In this document: positions 7,800 through 16,635 of the stretch, piece after piece
Layout: each line of letters opens with the position of its first letter
Position numbering within the stretch: position 1 is the first letter of the stretch
NCBI RefSeq assembly: GCF_001427635.1
Contig: NZ_LMHA01000001.1
Coordinates: 2,083,133 to 2,147,132, forward strand
Length of the DNA: 64,000 nucleotides
Source: Pseudoxanthomonas sp. Root65
Lineage (GTDB): Bacteria > Pseudomonadota > Gammaproteobacteria > Xanthomonadales > Xanthomonadaceae
Direction of reading: 5' to 3'
Notes under the pieces: generated by a model
The model's input: only the letters and a program-made list of their open reading frames with translations
What the model was told of the DNA's origin: nothing
Database searches by the model: none
Position numbers and translations under genes: made by a program

Positions 7800-9207
7800 C
7801 CGCGATCGGTGCGGGGCGGCCACCGGCGAACGTCGACCACGAGGGCGTACGCACCACGTTGCCGAAGCCATCCAGTTGCAGGCGTCCGGTGGCGCCGCGA
7901 AGGTCGGCATTGACCCCCGTGGCGAGCTTTTCCAGATAGGCGGTCAGCAGCCAGGCGTCGTAGCCGAAGGCGAACAGGCGGGCAGCGGCGCCGCGCGCGG
8001 TCGGCACGCGTTCGCCGGTCATGCCAGCGGCGGGCAGGGCCGGCACGCCGCGCGAGGTCCAGGTGTCGGTCGGGAAGGCGATGCCGTCCAGCGCCATGTC
8101 TTCTTCCGGCTTGCCGGTGCCCGAGGTCAGCTGCGAAGTGCCCACGCGCGTCTTGCCGCCCAGGCCGGCCAGCGCCAGCTGCGGCGTCAGCGCGCGCGCG
8201 GTGCCGCCACGCACCGCGAGGAACACCGCATCGGCGCCTTCCTGCGCGGCGGTGGCGAGCGCGGCGGACAGGTCGCCCGGTGTGTCCTGCACGCGGATCA
8301 CCCGCGTCACCTTGCCGCCGCGTTCGGCGAAGCGTTCGGCGAACGCCTGCGAGGCGCGCCGGCCGTTGTCGTCGCCGCCTTCGATGACCAGCGCCGCGCG
8401 GCGCTCGCGCGCGTACAGGTATTCGGCGGCCGCCAGGCCATCGTCTTCCGGCGCCAGCGAGAAGCCGGCGTTGCCTTCCGGCACGCGGACCGTGCCACGG
8501 TTGAGCACCAGCATCGGCGTGCTGAGCTGCGGTTGCTGGAACAGCGCGCTGACTTCGTCGCGGCCGAGCGGACCGACCACGAAATCGGCGCCTTCGGCGG
8601 TGGCGCGCGCATACGCCGCGGTGGCGCCGGCGGCCGTGCCGGTGGTGTCGTAGAACTGGATGTCGGGGCGCCGGCGGCGCTCGCCGTAGTAGCCCGCCAG
8701 CAGGCCGTCGCGCACCGGCGCGGCGGCGGTGGCCAGGTTGCCGGACAGCGGCAGCAGTACCGCCAGCTTCACCGGCGGACGGTAGCCATCGGCCTCGGCG
8801 GGCGGGCGGTTGCCGGCGTCGAACCGCCATTGCGCGCCGCGATCGAACGGGCGCGGCAGCGGCAGGCCGCGGCGCTGCAGGGCGCGGCCGGCGAAGGTGT
8901 ACAGCGGGTCGCCGGTCGGCAGGGCGGCGGCATCGCGGGCCAGGGTGGCGTCGTCGAGCGTGGCCAGCAGGCGGTCGATCTCGTTCCCGTTATCGGCACG
9001 CGCCTGTCCGCTGAGGGCGGCGTCCTGGCGGGCCAGCGTGGCGGCTGCTTCGAAAGCGGGGGCAAAGCGCGTCGCCGACGTGGCAGGGCCTGCGCCCGGC
9101 GTGGTCGCGCAGCTGGCCAGTACGGCGACCAGCAGCAGCGCCATCAACGTCCGGACAGGACGGATGCGGGAAGAAAGCGTGCGTGCGACAGGCAGGTCCA
9201 AGGGCAT
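7789..9207 (-). CDS. lpoA: LppC/LpoA-type lipoprotein, penicillin-binding protein activator
   Basis: Outer-membrane lipoprotein of the LpoA family, which activates the peptidoglycan polymerase PBP1A from the outside. Signal peptide and lipobox lie near residues 20-33 ([13 protein letters not shown], lipidated Cys33). The C-terminal two thirds is a periplasmic-binding-protein-like fold ([43 protein letters not shown]-like [10 protein letters not shown] near residue 400). At 472 residues it is much shorter than E. coli LpoA, mainly in the N-terminal TPR part, as is common in this family. It is divergent from rsmI (62-base gap). Confidence 0.85.
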   Translation of the reverse strand: MPLDLPVARTLSSRIRPVRTLMALLLVAVLASCATTPGAGPATSATRFAPAFEAAATLARQDAALSGQARADNGNEIDRLLATLDDATLARDAAALPTGDPLYTFAGRALQRRGLPLPRPFDRGAQWRFDAGNRPPAEADGYRPPVKLAVLLPLSGNLATAAAPVRDGLLAGYYGERRRRPDIQFYDTTGTAAGATAAYARATAEGADFVVGPLGRDEVSALFQQPQLSTPMLVLNRGTVRVPEGNAGFSLAPEDDGLAAAEYLYARERRAALVIEGGDDNGRRASQAFAERFAERGGKVTRVIRVQDTPGDLSAALATAAQEGADAVFLAVRGGTARALTPQLALAGLGGKTRVGTSQLTSGTGKPEEDMALDGIAFPTDTWTSRGVPALPAAGMTGERVPTARGAAARLFAFGYDAWLLTAYLEKLATGVNADLRGATGRLQLDGFGNVVRTPSWSTFAGGRPAPIADGG

Positions 9208-9269
9208 CGTCGGTGTTCAGGCAGGGGAACCGGCTACGATTCTACCCCCAGCCATCGAGCCCCACTGGA

Positions 9270-10100
9270 ATGCCTGCCGGAACCCTGTTCATCGTCGCCA
9301 CCCCGATCGGCAACCTGGGCGACCTGACGCCCCGCGCGCTGGAGACCCTGAAGGGCGTGGCGGCGATCTGCGCCGAGGACACGCGCCGCAGTGGCCAGCT
9401 GATGTCGCACTTCGGCATCTCCACCCCGCTGCTGGCCCTGCATGAGCACAACGAGGAAGCGCTGTCGCAGCGCGTGGTCGAACGCCTGTTGTCTGGCGAC
9501 TCGCTGGCCCTGGTCAGCGATGCGGGCACGCCGCTGGTCAGCGACCCCGGTTTCCGGCTGGTCCGCGCCGCGCGCGCGGCCGGCGTCAAGGTCAGCCCGT
9601 TGCCGGGGGCCTGCGCGGCCATCGCGGCGCTCAGCGTGGCCGGATTGCCGAGCGACCGCTTCAGCTTCGAGGGCTTCCTGCCGGCAAAGGCGTCCGCGCG
9701 GCGTGAGCAGTTGCAGGCCCTGGCCGGCGAGACGCGCACGCTGGTGTTCTACGAGTCCTCGCACCGCATCGCCGAGTCGCTGGCCGACATGCGCGCGGCC
9801 TTCGGCGACGACCGCCCGGCGGTGCTGGCGCGCGAACTGACCAAGCTGTTCGAGACCGTCCTGGACGGCACCCTGGCAGACCTGCATGCGCGCGTGCAGT
9901 CCGACGAGAACCAGCGCAAGGGGGAATTCGTGGTGATGGTGCAGGGGGCGGGCGACGACCTGGAGGCGCGCCTGGTCGAGGGTCGCCGGGTCTACGCGCT
10001 GCTCAGCCAGCACCTGCCGCCCTCGGCGGCGGCCAAGCTGGCGGCGGAGATCACCGGCGCGCCGCGCAAGGCGTTGTACGGAATGAAGCCGGACGCGTGA
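9270..10100 (+). CDS. rsmI: 16S rRNA (cytidine-1402 2'-O) methyltransferase
   Basis: RsmI methylates the ribose of C1402 in the 16S rRNA decoding centre. The 276-residue protein shows the tetrapyrrole-methylase fold: TLFIVATPIGNLGDLTPRAL (about residues 5-24), CAEDTRRSGQLM, LVSDAGTPLVSDPGFRLV (about 84-101), LPGACAAIAALSVAGLPSDR and FYESSHRIAESL. ATG 9270 is used because it begins the standard MPAGTLFIVAT terminus; an in-frame extension to 9183 overlaps the divergent lpoA start. Confidence 0.95.
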   Translation: MPAGTLFIVATPIGNLGDLTPRALETLKGVAAICAEDTRRSGQLMSHFGISTPLLALHEHNEEALSQRVVERLLSGDSLALVSDAGTPLVSDPGFRLVRAARAAGVKVSPLPGACAAIAALSVAGLPSDRFSFEGFLPAKASARREQLQALAGETRTLVFYESSHRIAESLADMRAAFGDDRPAVLARELTKLFETVLDGTLADLHARVQSDENQRKGEFVVMVQGAGDDLEARLVEGRRVYALLSQHLPPSAAAKLAAEITGAPRKALYGMKPDA

Positions 10101-10127
10101 GCGCGTGCCGCCGGCGCGGATGACGTG

Positions 10128-11303
10128 ATGGAGGCCTTGCGCGTCTTCCTCGTATTCCTGCGGCTGGGGCTGACCTCGTTCGGCGGTCCGATCGCGCACC
10201 TGGGCTACTTCCGCGAGGCGTTCGTCGTCAGGCGCCAGTGGCTGGCCGAAGCCGAGTACGCCGATATCGTCGCGCTGTGCCAGGTGCTGCCGGGACCGGC
10301 CAGCAGTCAGGTGGGCATGGTGCTGGGGCTGGGCCGCGCCGGTCTGCCCGGTGCGCTGGCCGCGTGGTGCGGCTTCACGCTTCCCTCCGCGCTGCTGATG
10401 GTGGCGCTGGGCGCCAGCCTGACGCAGTGGCGCGATGCGGTGTCCGAAGGCCTCGTCCATGGATTCAAGCTGCTCGCGGTCGTTGTCGTGGCACAGGCGG
10501 TGTGGGGCATGGCGCGCGTGTTCTGCCGCGATGCCGTCACCTGGCTGCTGATGCTGGCGTGCGCGGTGGCGCTGTTCGCCTGGCCGATGGCCGGCATGCA
10601 GGTTGGCGTGATCGTCGCCGGCGCGCTGGTGGGACTGGGCCTGCAGGTCCGCGGAACCGCTTCGCCGCCGACGCGGATGCCAGGGCTGCCGTCGCGACGG
10701 GTGGGCGGGCTGGCGCTGTCGGCGTTCGCCCTGTTGCTGGTGGCGTCGTGGGGGTGGTCGGGCACGGCGTCGTCGGTGGCGGTGTTCGGTGCGTTCTATC
10801 GCGCCGGCGCGCTGGTGTTCGGCGGCGGACACGTGGTGATGCCACTGCTGCAATCGGGCGTGGTAGCGCCGGGCTGGCTGCATCAGGACGCGTTCCTTGC
10901 CGGGTACGGCGCAGCGCAGGCTGTCCCGGGCCCGATGTTCACCTTCGCCGGTTACCTGGGTGCCGCCATGCAGGCTGGCCCTGGCGGATGGGTGGGCGGT
11001 GCGCTGGCGATCATCGCGATCTTCCTGCCGGCATGGCTGCTGGTGATGGGCGTGTTGCCGTTCTGGCAGCGGATGGTCGCAGTACCGCGTATGCGGAGTG
11101 CGTTGGCGGGCATCAATGCGGCCGTGGTCGGGCTGCTGCTGGCGGCCGTGTGCGATCCGCTGTGGTCCAGCGCGGTCTCGGGCATCGCCGACGCGATGGT
11201 GGTGGTGGCGGGGTTCGTGGCGCTGGTGTGGGCGCGCCTGCCGGTGGGCTGGATGATCGTGGCGATGCCGCTCGCCGGCATGGCACTGCACGCACTGGCC
11301 TGA
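10128..11303 (+). CDS. chrA: chromate transporter, ChrA family
   Basis: A membrane protein of about 391 residues with the two-halved ChrA layout. Each half carries the family signature: LGLTSFGGPIAHLGYFREAF (about residues 11-30) in the first and GALVFGGGHVVMPLLQSGVV (about 225-244) in the second, each followed by a CQVLPGPASSQ- or QAVPGPMFTF-type loop. ChrA proteins export chromate by coupling to proton flow. GTG 10125 and ATG 10128 are adjacent starts. No chrB or other resistance gene is next to it, so a role in chromate resistance is only a family prediction. Confidence 0.88.
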   Translation: MEALRVFLVFLRLGLTSFGGPIAHLGYFREAFVVRRQWLAEAEYADIVALCQVLPGPASSQVGMVLGLGRAGLPGALAAWCGFTLPSALLMVALGASLTQWRDAVSEGLVHGFKLLAVVVVAQAVWGMARVFCRDAVTWLLMLACAVALFAWPMAGMQVGVIVAGALVGLGLQVRGTASPPTRMPGLPSRRVGGLALSAFALLLVASWGWSGTASSVAVFGAFYRAGALVFGGGHVVMPLLQSGVVAPGWLHQDAFLAGYGAAQAVPGPMFTFAGYLGAAMQAGPGGWVGGALAIIAIFLPAWLLVMGVLPFWQRMVAVPRMRSALAGINAAVVGLLLAAVCDPLWSSAVSGIADAMVVVAGFVALVWARLPVGWMIVAMPLAGMALHALA

Positions 11304-11346
11304 CGACGCTGCCGACCGGGCAGGGAGGCTGTGCGACAATGCGCGC

Positions 11347-11698
11347 GGCGGAGCCGGCCAGACAGTCGCGTCATTGGAAACAATGCCGAGGAAAGTCCGG
11401 GCTCCACAGGGCACGGTGCCAGGTAACGCCTGGGCGGCGCGAGCCGACGGAAAGTGCAACAGAAAGATACCGCCTAAGACTGTTTCGGCAGGACGGCAAG
11501 GGTGAAATGGTGCGGTAAGAGCGCACCGCGAGTCCGGCAACGGACCGGCACGGCAAACCCCACCGGGAGCAAGACCAAATAGGGAGGCTATGCTGCGGCC
11601 CGCAGTGTCTCCGGGTAGGTTGCTTGAGCGTAACGGTGACGTTGCGCCTAGAGGAATGACTGTCCACGACAGAACCCGGCTTACCGGCCGGCTCCGCC
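11347..11698 (+). ncRNA. rnpB: RNase P RNA (class A)
   Basis: The catalytic RNA of RNase P, which trims tRNA 5' ends. The ends pair as the P1 helix: GGCGGAGCCGGCC (11347-11359) with GGCCGGCTCCGCC (11686-11698). Inside are the universal blocks GAGGAAAGTCCGGGCTCC (about 11388-11405), AGGGTGAAATGGTGCGGTAA, ACCGGCACGGCAAACCCCAC and the 3' AGAGGAATGACTGTCC with ACAGAACCCGGCTTAC. Length of about 352 nt is normal for class A. No CDS lies in this interval. Confidence 0.97.
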
Positions 11699-11824
11699 GC
11701 TTTTCAAGCGCCGCCGGCGCTTTGAAAAGCCCCAAGGTTTGCGGCGCAAACCTTGGGCCCCAGGCCCTCGCGGCCATACCCCCACCCGCACCTGCGGTGC
11801 GGATCGCCCCCTGACTCAGGGGGC
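11699..11824. terminator. four tandem hairpins between rnpB and the convergent NRDE gene
   Basis: Directly after rnpB come four stem-loops in a row: 11699-11730 (GCTTTTCAAGCGCC paired with GGCGCTTTGAAAAGC, one bulged T), 11731-11757 (perfect 12-bp stem CCCAAGGTTTGC / GCAAACCTTGGG, loop GGC), 11787-11801 (CGCACC / GGTGCG, loop TGC) and 11806-11824 (GCCCCCTGA / TCAGGGGGC). None is followed by a clear U-run on the plus strand. They probably stop or process the rnpB transcript and the opposing mRNA; the function is inferred from position. Confidence 0.6.
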
Positions 11825-11852
11825 TGATGAGGCGCGCCTCGGACACTTCTCT

Positions 11853-11878
11853 TGTGGGAGCGACGTAAGTCGCGATCG
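11853..11878. repeat. single TGTGGGAGCGACGTAAGTCG repeat
   Basis: Same 26-base unit as the inverted pair at 5852-5996, here as a lone copy just downstream of the NRDE gene stop. It contains the self-complementary core GCGACGTAAGTCGC. Confidence 0.8.
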
Positions 11879-11904
11879 CGGACTTTCAGCTGCGGTAGAG
11901 CTAG

Positions 11905-12675
11905 CTACGCACCGGTCCCGACCCGCAACGTCGTCTCGCCCTCGAACACCCCCTCCGGCCCGAACCTGCGCTCGCTGATCCAACCGTGCCCGCCGTGGTC
12001 GATGGCGATCAGGGTGCTGGCGCGGGTGCCGTAGCGCTCGCTGCGGATGAAGGCGGGCGACAGCATGCGTTCCAGCTCCAGGCCGACGCCCGTTTCCGGG
12101 AGTCGGTCATCGGGCGCGGGCGTTTCATCCGCCAGTGCGGCCCACAACGGGGCGACATCGTCACTGCCGGAACCCACCCAGTCGGCCAGCCGCGCCTTCA
12201 GCGCCATCGTCTTCGGCCACGGCTCGTCGAGGTCGCCGTTGGACAGGCCGTGCAGGCCGGGCGCGAGGGTGATGCGGCGCGGCGTGGGGTAGTTGCTGAC
12301 GTACTGGCAATCCGTCGCGTCGGCCAGCAACAGGTTGAAGGGGGCGAACGCTTCGGCGGCAGCCAGCAGGCCGATGGCGCGCTGGTCGGCGCTGTCCGGC
12401 GATTGTAGGAAGCCCGCTGCCAGTTGGCCACGCGACGGCGCGCCCGGGATCTGGATGGCGGGGTCACGCACGTTGGTCACCACCGCCATCCGGCCACTGG
12501 CGTCCACGCCGGCCCACGTGCCGCCGGACTGCAGGTCCTGCCCCGCCATCATGGCCCGCGATTCCGCCCACCGGGCCAAGGGCGCGGTAGGGCGGCCATG
12601 GAATTCATCCCGGTTGCCGGCCAGCACCAGGCGCCAGCGCGGGTGGACCTTCCAGGCGAGGGCGACGAGGCACAT
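11905..12675 (-). CDS. NRDE/TANGO2 family protein
   Basis: A 256-residue protein of the family named for its NRDE motif, visible as LVLAGNRDEFHGRPTAPLARW (motif at about residues 21-24). The conserved second-position cysteine (MCLVALAWKVHP) is present, as in Ntn-hydrolase-like proteins, and the motif GGTWAGVDASGRMAVVTNVR follows. The human relative TANGO2 affects membrane and haem/lipid handling, but the biochemical activity of bacterial members is not established. It is transcribed alone and divergently from the mraZ region. Confidence 0.85.
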   Translation of the reverse strand: MCLVALAWKVHPRWRLVLAGNRDEFHGRPTAPLARWAESRAMMAGQDLQSGGTWAGVDASGRMAVVTNVRDPAIQIPGAPSRGQLAAGFLQSPDSADQRAIGLLAAAEAFAPFNLLLADATDCQYVSNYPTPRRITLAPGLHGLSNGDLDEPWPKTMALKARLADWVGSGSDDVAPLWAALADETPAPDDRLPETGVGLELERMLSPAFIRSERYGTRASTLIAIDHGGHGWISERRFGPEGVFEGETTLRVGTGA

Positions 12676-12778
12676 GGGGCCGATTCTGGGCCCCCGATTC
12701 GCGCAGTTCCAGCCCGGCAGGCGACGACGCTACGGCCTTGATGTGAAACGACGGTCACCTCACTGAATCGTTCCTCAA

Positions 12779-12793
12779 TCTCAAAATTTGAGA
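12779..12793. promoter_or_regulatory. 15-base palindrome upstream of the dcw promoter
   Basis: TCTCAAA-A-TTTGAGA is a perfect inverted repeat with 7-base arms, about 95 bases before the mraZ promoter, in the only AT-rich stretch of this gap. It has the size of a dimeric regulator site. The binding protein is unknown, and it could serve the divergent NRDE gene instead. Confidence 0.45.
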
Positions 12794-12805
12794 CGAAACA
12801 GCAAC

Positions 12806-12815
12806 TTGTGGATAA
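12806..12815 (-). promoter_or_regulatory. DnaA box
   Basis: TTGTGGATAA reads TTATCCACAA on the minus strand, a perfect match to the strong DnaA box consensus TTATCCACA. It lies about 70 bases upstream of the -35 element of the mraZ promoter. A single box is not an origin; it could let DnaA influence the cell division cluster. Confidence 0.55.
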
Positions 12816-12885
12816 GGTTTGAACAAGTCTCTGAAGTTCGCTGCAAGCCATTGATCCGCCAAGCGATTTCCGCCCCGCATTCCTG

Positions 12886-12913
12886 TTGACAACCCTGTGC
12901 GCGGTGCTAAGGT
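12886..12913 (+). promoter_or_regulatory. sigma-70 promoter of the division cluster
   Basis: TTGACA (12886-12891) and TAAGGT (12908-12913) are separated by 16 bases, and TGC just before the -10 makes it an extended -10 element. Transcription would start near 12920, about 77 bases before the mraZ start codon, within the MraZ repeat array. Confidence 0.7.
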
Positions 12914-12956
12914 GGGCAACAGAGGGAAAACCGGGTTTTCAGTGGTTTTTCGTGGT
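12913..12956 (+). promoter_or_regulatory. MraZ operator, five repeats with 10-bp period
   Basis: TGGG at 12913, AGGG at 12923, GGGT at 12933, TGGT at 12943 and TGGT at 12953 recur at exactly 10-base steps. MraZ is known to bind direct TGGGN repeats separated by 5 bases upstream of its own gene and to regulate the cluster. The array overlaps the -10 region and expected start site, which fits repression by MraZ. Confidence 0.7.
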
Positions 12957-12996
12957 TCAATTGATCGCTCATTCGCGCGTCGGGAAGGCAAGGCCT

Positions 12997-13443
12997 GTGT
13001 TTCAGGGTGAGACCGCCATCACAGTGGACGACAAGGGACGGCTCGCGGTGCCCACCGCGTACCGCGACCTTGTCGCGCGCGAGTGCGGCAACCGTCTGGT
13101 CATCACCTACAACCCCTTCGAGGCCGGCAGCCTGTACCTGTACCCCGAAAAGGTCTGGCAGCGGGTCCGCGACGAGGTCAGCAAGCTCCCCAGCACCCAG
13201 AAGGCGCACCGCAGCCTGCAGCTGAAGCTGATCGGCGCCGCGTCGCCGGTCGAACTGGACGGCAATGGACGCATCAGCGTGCCGGCCAGCCATCGCAGCG
13301 CGGTGGGCATCGAGAAGAAGGCCGTGCTGCTGGGCATGGGCGAGAAGTTCGAACTCTGGAGCGAACAGGCGCATCACGCGCAGATCCGTCAGACCCTCAC
13401 TGACGACGATCTGAGCGCACACATGCTCGAGCTGCGCTTGTGA
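12997..13443 (+). CDS. mraZ: transcriptional regulator MraZ
   Basis: DNA-binding regulator and first gene of the division and cell-wall cluster. From GTG 12997 the 148-residue protein reads [20 protein letters not shown], the standard N-terminus, and has two AbrB-like repeats: the first around residues 5-50 with [20 protein letters not shown], the second around 85-125 with [32 protein letters not shown] precedes the start. A longer in-frame extension upstream runs through the promoter and is rejected. It overlaps rsmH by four bases. Confidence 0.95.
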   Translation: MFQGETAITVDDKGRLAVPTAYRDLVARECGNRLVITYNPFEAGSLYLYPEKVWQRVRDEVSKLPSTQKAHRSLQLKLIGAASPVELDGNGRISVPASHRSAVGIEKKAVLLGMGEKFELWSEQAHHAQIRQTLTDDDLSAHMLELRL

Positions 13444-14531
13444 ACCCGGGTGACGGCAAGCGGCAGTCCGCGCCGGCCGGTCACCTTCCAGCGCTGCACT
13501 TGCCGGTGTTGTACACGCAGGTCATGGAAGGGCTGCAGGTGAAAGAGGACGGGACATATCTGGACGGCACCTTCGGGCGCGGAGGCCATGCGCGCGGCGT
13601 GCTGCAACAACTCGGCCCGGGAGGCCGGCTGCTGTTGATGGACAAGGATCCCGACGCGATCGCCCATGCCGAACAGACGTTCGCGGGCGATGCGCGCGTG
13701 TCGATCTTCCGCGGTAGTTTCGCCTCGCTGGCGGAATGGAACGAAACCGCCGCCGGCCTGGATGGCGTGCTGCTCGATCTGGGCGTGTCGTCGCCGCAGC
13801 TGGATGTCGCCGAGCGCGGCTTCAGCTTCGGCAAGGACGGCCCGCTGGACATGCGCATGGACCCGGAGTCCGGCGAGAGCGCGGCCGAGTGGATCGCCCG
13901 CGCCGACGAGCGCGACATCGCCGATGTGCTGTGGACCTACGGCGAAGAGAAACAGAGCCGCCGCATCGCCCGCGCCATCGTCGCCCGTCGCGCGACACAG
14001 CCGTTCACCCGCACCGCCGACCTGGCGGCGGCGATCGCGTCGGTCATGCCGCGCGGCGAAAAGATCCATCCGGCCACGCGCAGCTTCCAGGCCATCCGCA
14101 TCCATATCAACCGCGAGCTGGCGGACCTGGAAGCCGGACTGGATGCGGCGCTGGCGCGGCTCAAGGTCGGTGGGCGTTTGGCGGTGATCAGCTTCCATTC
14201 GCTGGAAGACCGCATCGTCAAGCAGTTCATCAACAGGCATGCCAAGGCGCCGCCGGCCAATCGCCGCTTTCCGGTGGCGGTGGACTTCGTGCCCACGCTG
14301 CGCGCGATCGGCAGCGGGCAGAAGGGCGAGGCCGACGAAGTGGCCTCCAACCCGCGCGCCCGCAGCGCGGTGCTGCGGGTGGCTGAGAAGCTGGGCATCG
14401 GGAATGGGGAGTCGGGATTCGCAATAGCGGACAGCGGCATGGGTGCCGGTTCCGGCCCTGCTGTGGCTTCCGCTTCCCGAATCCCCAATCCCGAATCCCC
14501 AATCCCGGCCTCCACAGGAGGCACCGCATGA
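13440..14531 (+). CDS. rsmH: 16S rRNA (cytosine-1402 N4) methyltransferase, with repeat-encoded C-terminal tail
   Basis: RsmH (MraW) methylates N4 of C1402 of 16S rRNA, the same base RsmI modifies. Motifs: [29 protein letters not shown] (SAM motif, about residues 40-55), [37 protein letters not shown] and [12 protein letters not shown]. The normal family end is [15 protein letters not shown] near residue 319. The frame then runs on for about 44 residues through an intergenic repeat (14399-14508), giving low-complexity [11 protein letters not shown] and a total of 363 residues. GTG 13440 overlaps the mraZ stop and the end overlaps the ftsL ATG. Confidence 0.95.
   Translation: MNPGDGKRQSAPAGHLPALHLPVLYTQVMEGLQVKEDGTYLDGTFGRGGHARGVLQQLGPGGRLLLMDKDPDAIAHAEQTFAGDARVSIFRGSFASLAEWNETAAGLDGVLLDLGVSSPQLDVAERGFSFGKDGPLDMRMDPESGESAAEWIARADERDIADVLWTYGEEKQSRRIARAIVARRATQPFTRTADLAAAIASVMPRGEKIHPATRSFQAIRIHINRELADLEAGLDAALARLKVGGRLAVISFHSLEDRIVKQFINRHAKAPPANRRFPVAVDFVPTLRAIGSGQKGEADEVASNPRARSAVLRVAEKLGIGNGESGFAIADSGMGAGSGPAVASASRIPNPESPIPASTGGTA
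14399..14508. repeat. GGGATTCGGGATT-type inverted repeat inside the 3' end of rsmH
   Basis: A unit near 14399-14420 (GGGAATGGGGAGTCGGGATT, continuing TC) faces an inverted, partly duplicated unit at 14476-14508 (CCCGAATCCCCAATCCCGAA, continuing TCCCC). The same family occurs between murG and murC at 22953-23060. Here it lies in frame and is translated as the tail of RsmH. It ends 20 bases before the ftsL start, just before its AGGAGG ribosome site. Confidence 0.8.
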
Positions 14532-14791
14532 GCCGCTTCCTGATCATCGTGCTGGTGCTGGCCAACATCGCCTCGGCGATCGGCGTGGTCTATGCGCGTC
14601 ACCGCCATCGCGTGCTGTTCGATGAAGTGACGCGGCTGGAGCGCGCGCGCGACGAGCTGAACGTCGAGTTCGGCCGCCTGCAACTGGAGCAGGCCACGGT
14701 CGCCGAGGCCACGCGCATCGACCAGGTCGCGCGCGTGCGTCTGGGCATGAAGTTCCCGGAAGCGGCCGACGTGGTGGTGATCCGCCCATGA
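14528..14791 (+). CDS. ftsL: cell division protein FtsL
   Basis: An 87-residue single-pass inner-membrane protein of the FtsQLB divisome complex. An N-terminal transmembrane helix (about residues 4-22, [20 protein letters not shown]) is followed by a periplasmic coiled coil with leucine heptads ([20 protein letters not shown]) and ends at a [11 protein letters not shown] motif typical of FtsL. ATG 14528 overlaps the rsmH stop as ATGA and is preceded by AGGAGGCACC; its own stop overlaps the ftsI start. Confidence 0.93.
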   Translation: MSRFLIIVLVLANIASAIGVVYARHRHRVLFDEVTRLERARDELNVEFGRLQLEQATVAEATRIDQVARVRLGMKFPEAADVVVIRP

Positions 14792-16635
14792 CCGCCGCGC
14801 CCGCCAAGAACCGCAACCGCGCGCGTTTCAACCTGCGCGGCCGCCTCGCGCTGGTGCTCGGCGCGATGGGCTTGTGCTCGGTCAGTCTGGTCGGGCGCGC
14901 GGCCTATGTGCAGCTGATCAACCACGATTTCTACCAGCGCCAGGGCGATGCGCGCTTCCTGCGCGAGATTCCCATCCCCACCTCGCGCGGCATGATCACC
15001 GACCGCAACGGCGAGCCGGTGGCGGTGTCCTCGCCGGTGGAATCGGTGTGGGGCAACCCGCAGGAGCTGCTGAAGGCGCCGGATCGCCTGCCCGAACTGG
15101 CGCAGGTGCTGGGCGTGCCGCTCGACCATCTGACCCATCGCCTGTCGCAGAAGGCCGACAAGGAATTCCTGTACCTCAAGCGCCGGATCAACCCGGATGA
15201 GGCGCAGAAGATCCTCGCGCACCGGATTCCCGGCGTGTTCTCGCAGCGCGAGTTCCGTCGCTTCTATCCGCAGGGGCCGGCGATGGCCCATGTGCTGGGC
15301 TTCACCAACATCGACGACCGCGGCCAGGAAGGCCTGGAACTGGCGTTCGACGAATGGCTCAGCGGCACGCCGGGCGCGCAGAAGGTGATCCGCGACAACC
15401 GCGGCCGCATCGTCGAGAACGTCGACCTGATCCGCTCCGCGCAGCCGGGCAAGGACCTGACGCTCAGCATCGACCGCCGCATCCAGTACCTGGCGCACCG
15501 CGAGTTGCGCAATGCGCTGCTCGAGCACCAGGCCAGCAGCGGTTCCATCGTCATCATGGACGTGGCCACCGGCGAAGTGCTGGCGATGGTCAACCTGCCG
15601 ACCTACAACCCCAATGCGATCGAGCGGGTGAAGCCGGATGCGCGCCGCAACCGCGCGCTGACCGACATGATCGAGCCGGGTTCGACGATGAAGCCGCTGA
15701 CCGTCTCGACGGCGCTGAAAGCCGGCGTGGTGACGCCATCGACGCTGGTCAACACCAATCCGGGTTACATGGCGTTGAACAGCCGCTACACCATCCGCGA
15801 TGTGCCGCGGAACAACGGTGTGCTGACCGTCACCGGCGTGATCACCAAGAGCTCGAACATCGGGTCGATCAAGATCGCCGAGAAGCTGCCGAACGCGTAT
15901 TTCTACGAGAGCATCCACAGCTTCGGCTACGGCCAGAAGCCCGGCAGCGGGTTCCCGGGCGAGTCCGCCGGCATGCTGGCGCCGCCGGATCGCTGGAACG
16001 GCCTGCAGAAGGCCACCATGTCCTACGGCTATGGCCTGGCGGTGACGCCGCTGCAGATCGCGCGTGCTTACTCGGCACTGGGCAACGGCGGCAGACTGGT
16101 GACGCCGACGTTCGTGAAGGGCCAGCGCAGCGAAGCGCCGCAGGTGCTGGATCCGGCCATCGCGAGTGAAGTCGTCGGCATGATGGAAACCGTGGTGACG
16201 CAGGGTGGCGCCAAGCGTGCCGGCGTGCTCGGCTACCGCGTGGCGGGCAAGACCGGAACCGCCCGCATCGCGTCCGGCGGCGGCTACGCGAAGGGCCGCT
16301 ACGCCTCGTTCTTCGCTGGTCTGGTGCCGGCCAGCAATCCCCGCTTCGCCGCGGTGGTGGTGATCAACGATTCGCAGGAAGGCGGCTACTACGGTGGCCT
16401 GGTGGCCGCGCCCGTGTTCCACGACGTGATGGACGGGACGCTGCGCCTGATGGACGTGCCGCCGGACGACATCGAAGCATGGCTGGCCGCGCAGGCGAAG
16501 AACGCGAACGCGCCTGGCGGCAGCGCGCCGGCTCCCGCGCCGACGCCGCTTGCCGACGACGCGGTCGACACGATGGATCCGTCCGCGTTCGATGCGCCGC
16601 AGGCCGCCCTGCCGGCGACGGGTGCGACGCGATGA
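14788..16635 (+). CDS. ftsI: peptidoglycan transpeptidase FtsI (PBP3)
   Basis: Class B penicillin-binding protein that cross-links septal peptidoglycan with FtsW. The 615-residue protein has a short basic cytoplasmic tail, one transmembrane helix (about residues 19-38), a dimerisation domain with the RGMITDRNG motif (about 67-75) and a transpeptidase domain with the three active-site motifs: STMK (Ser299-Lys302), SSN (355-357) and KTG (488-490). The C-terminal 50 residues after the catalytic domain are Ala/Pro-rich. It overlaps ftsL and murE by four bases each. Confidence 0.97.
   Translation: MTAAPAKNRNRARFNLRGRLALVLGAMGLCSVSLVGRAAYVQLINHDFYQRQGDARFLREIPIPTSRGMITDRNGEPVAVSSPVESVWGNPQELLKAPDRLPELAQVLGVPLDHLTHRLSQKADKEFLYLKRRINPDEAQKILAHRIPGVFSQREFRRFYPQGPAMAHVLGFTNIDDRGQEGLELAFDEWLSGTPGAQKVIRDNRGRIVENVDLIRSAQPGKDLTLSIDRRIQYLAHRELRNALLEHQASSGSIVIMDVATGEVLAMVNLPTYNPNAIERVKPDARRNRALTDMIEPGSTMKPLTVSTALKAGVVTPSTLVNTNPGYMALNSRYTIRDVPRNNGVLTVTGVITKSSNIGSIKIAEKLPNAYFYESIHSFGYGQKPGSGFPGESAGMLAPPDRWNGLQKATMSYGYGLAVTPLQIARAYSALGNGGRLVTPTFVKGQRSEAPQVLDPAIASEVVGMMETVVTQGGAKRAGVLGYRVAGKTGTARIASGGGYAKGRYASFFAGLVPASNPRFAAVVVINDSQEGGYYGGLVAAPVFHDVMDGTLRLMDVPPDDIEAWLAAQAKNANAPGGSAPAPAPTPLADDAVDTMDPSAFDAPQAALPATGATR

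Noticed and set aside
9234..11846. Open frame of 870 codons antisense to rsmI, chrA and rnpB
   Set aside because: It runs through RNase P RNA and the four hairpins; its residues mirror the sense genes.
12806..12815. Replication origin near mraZ
   Set aside because: Only one DnaA box is present, with no AT-rich unwinding region and no dnaA or dnaN nearby.
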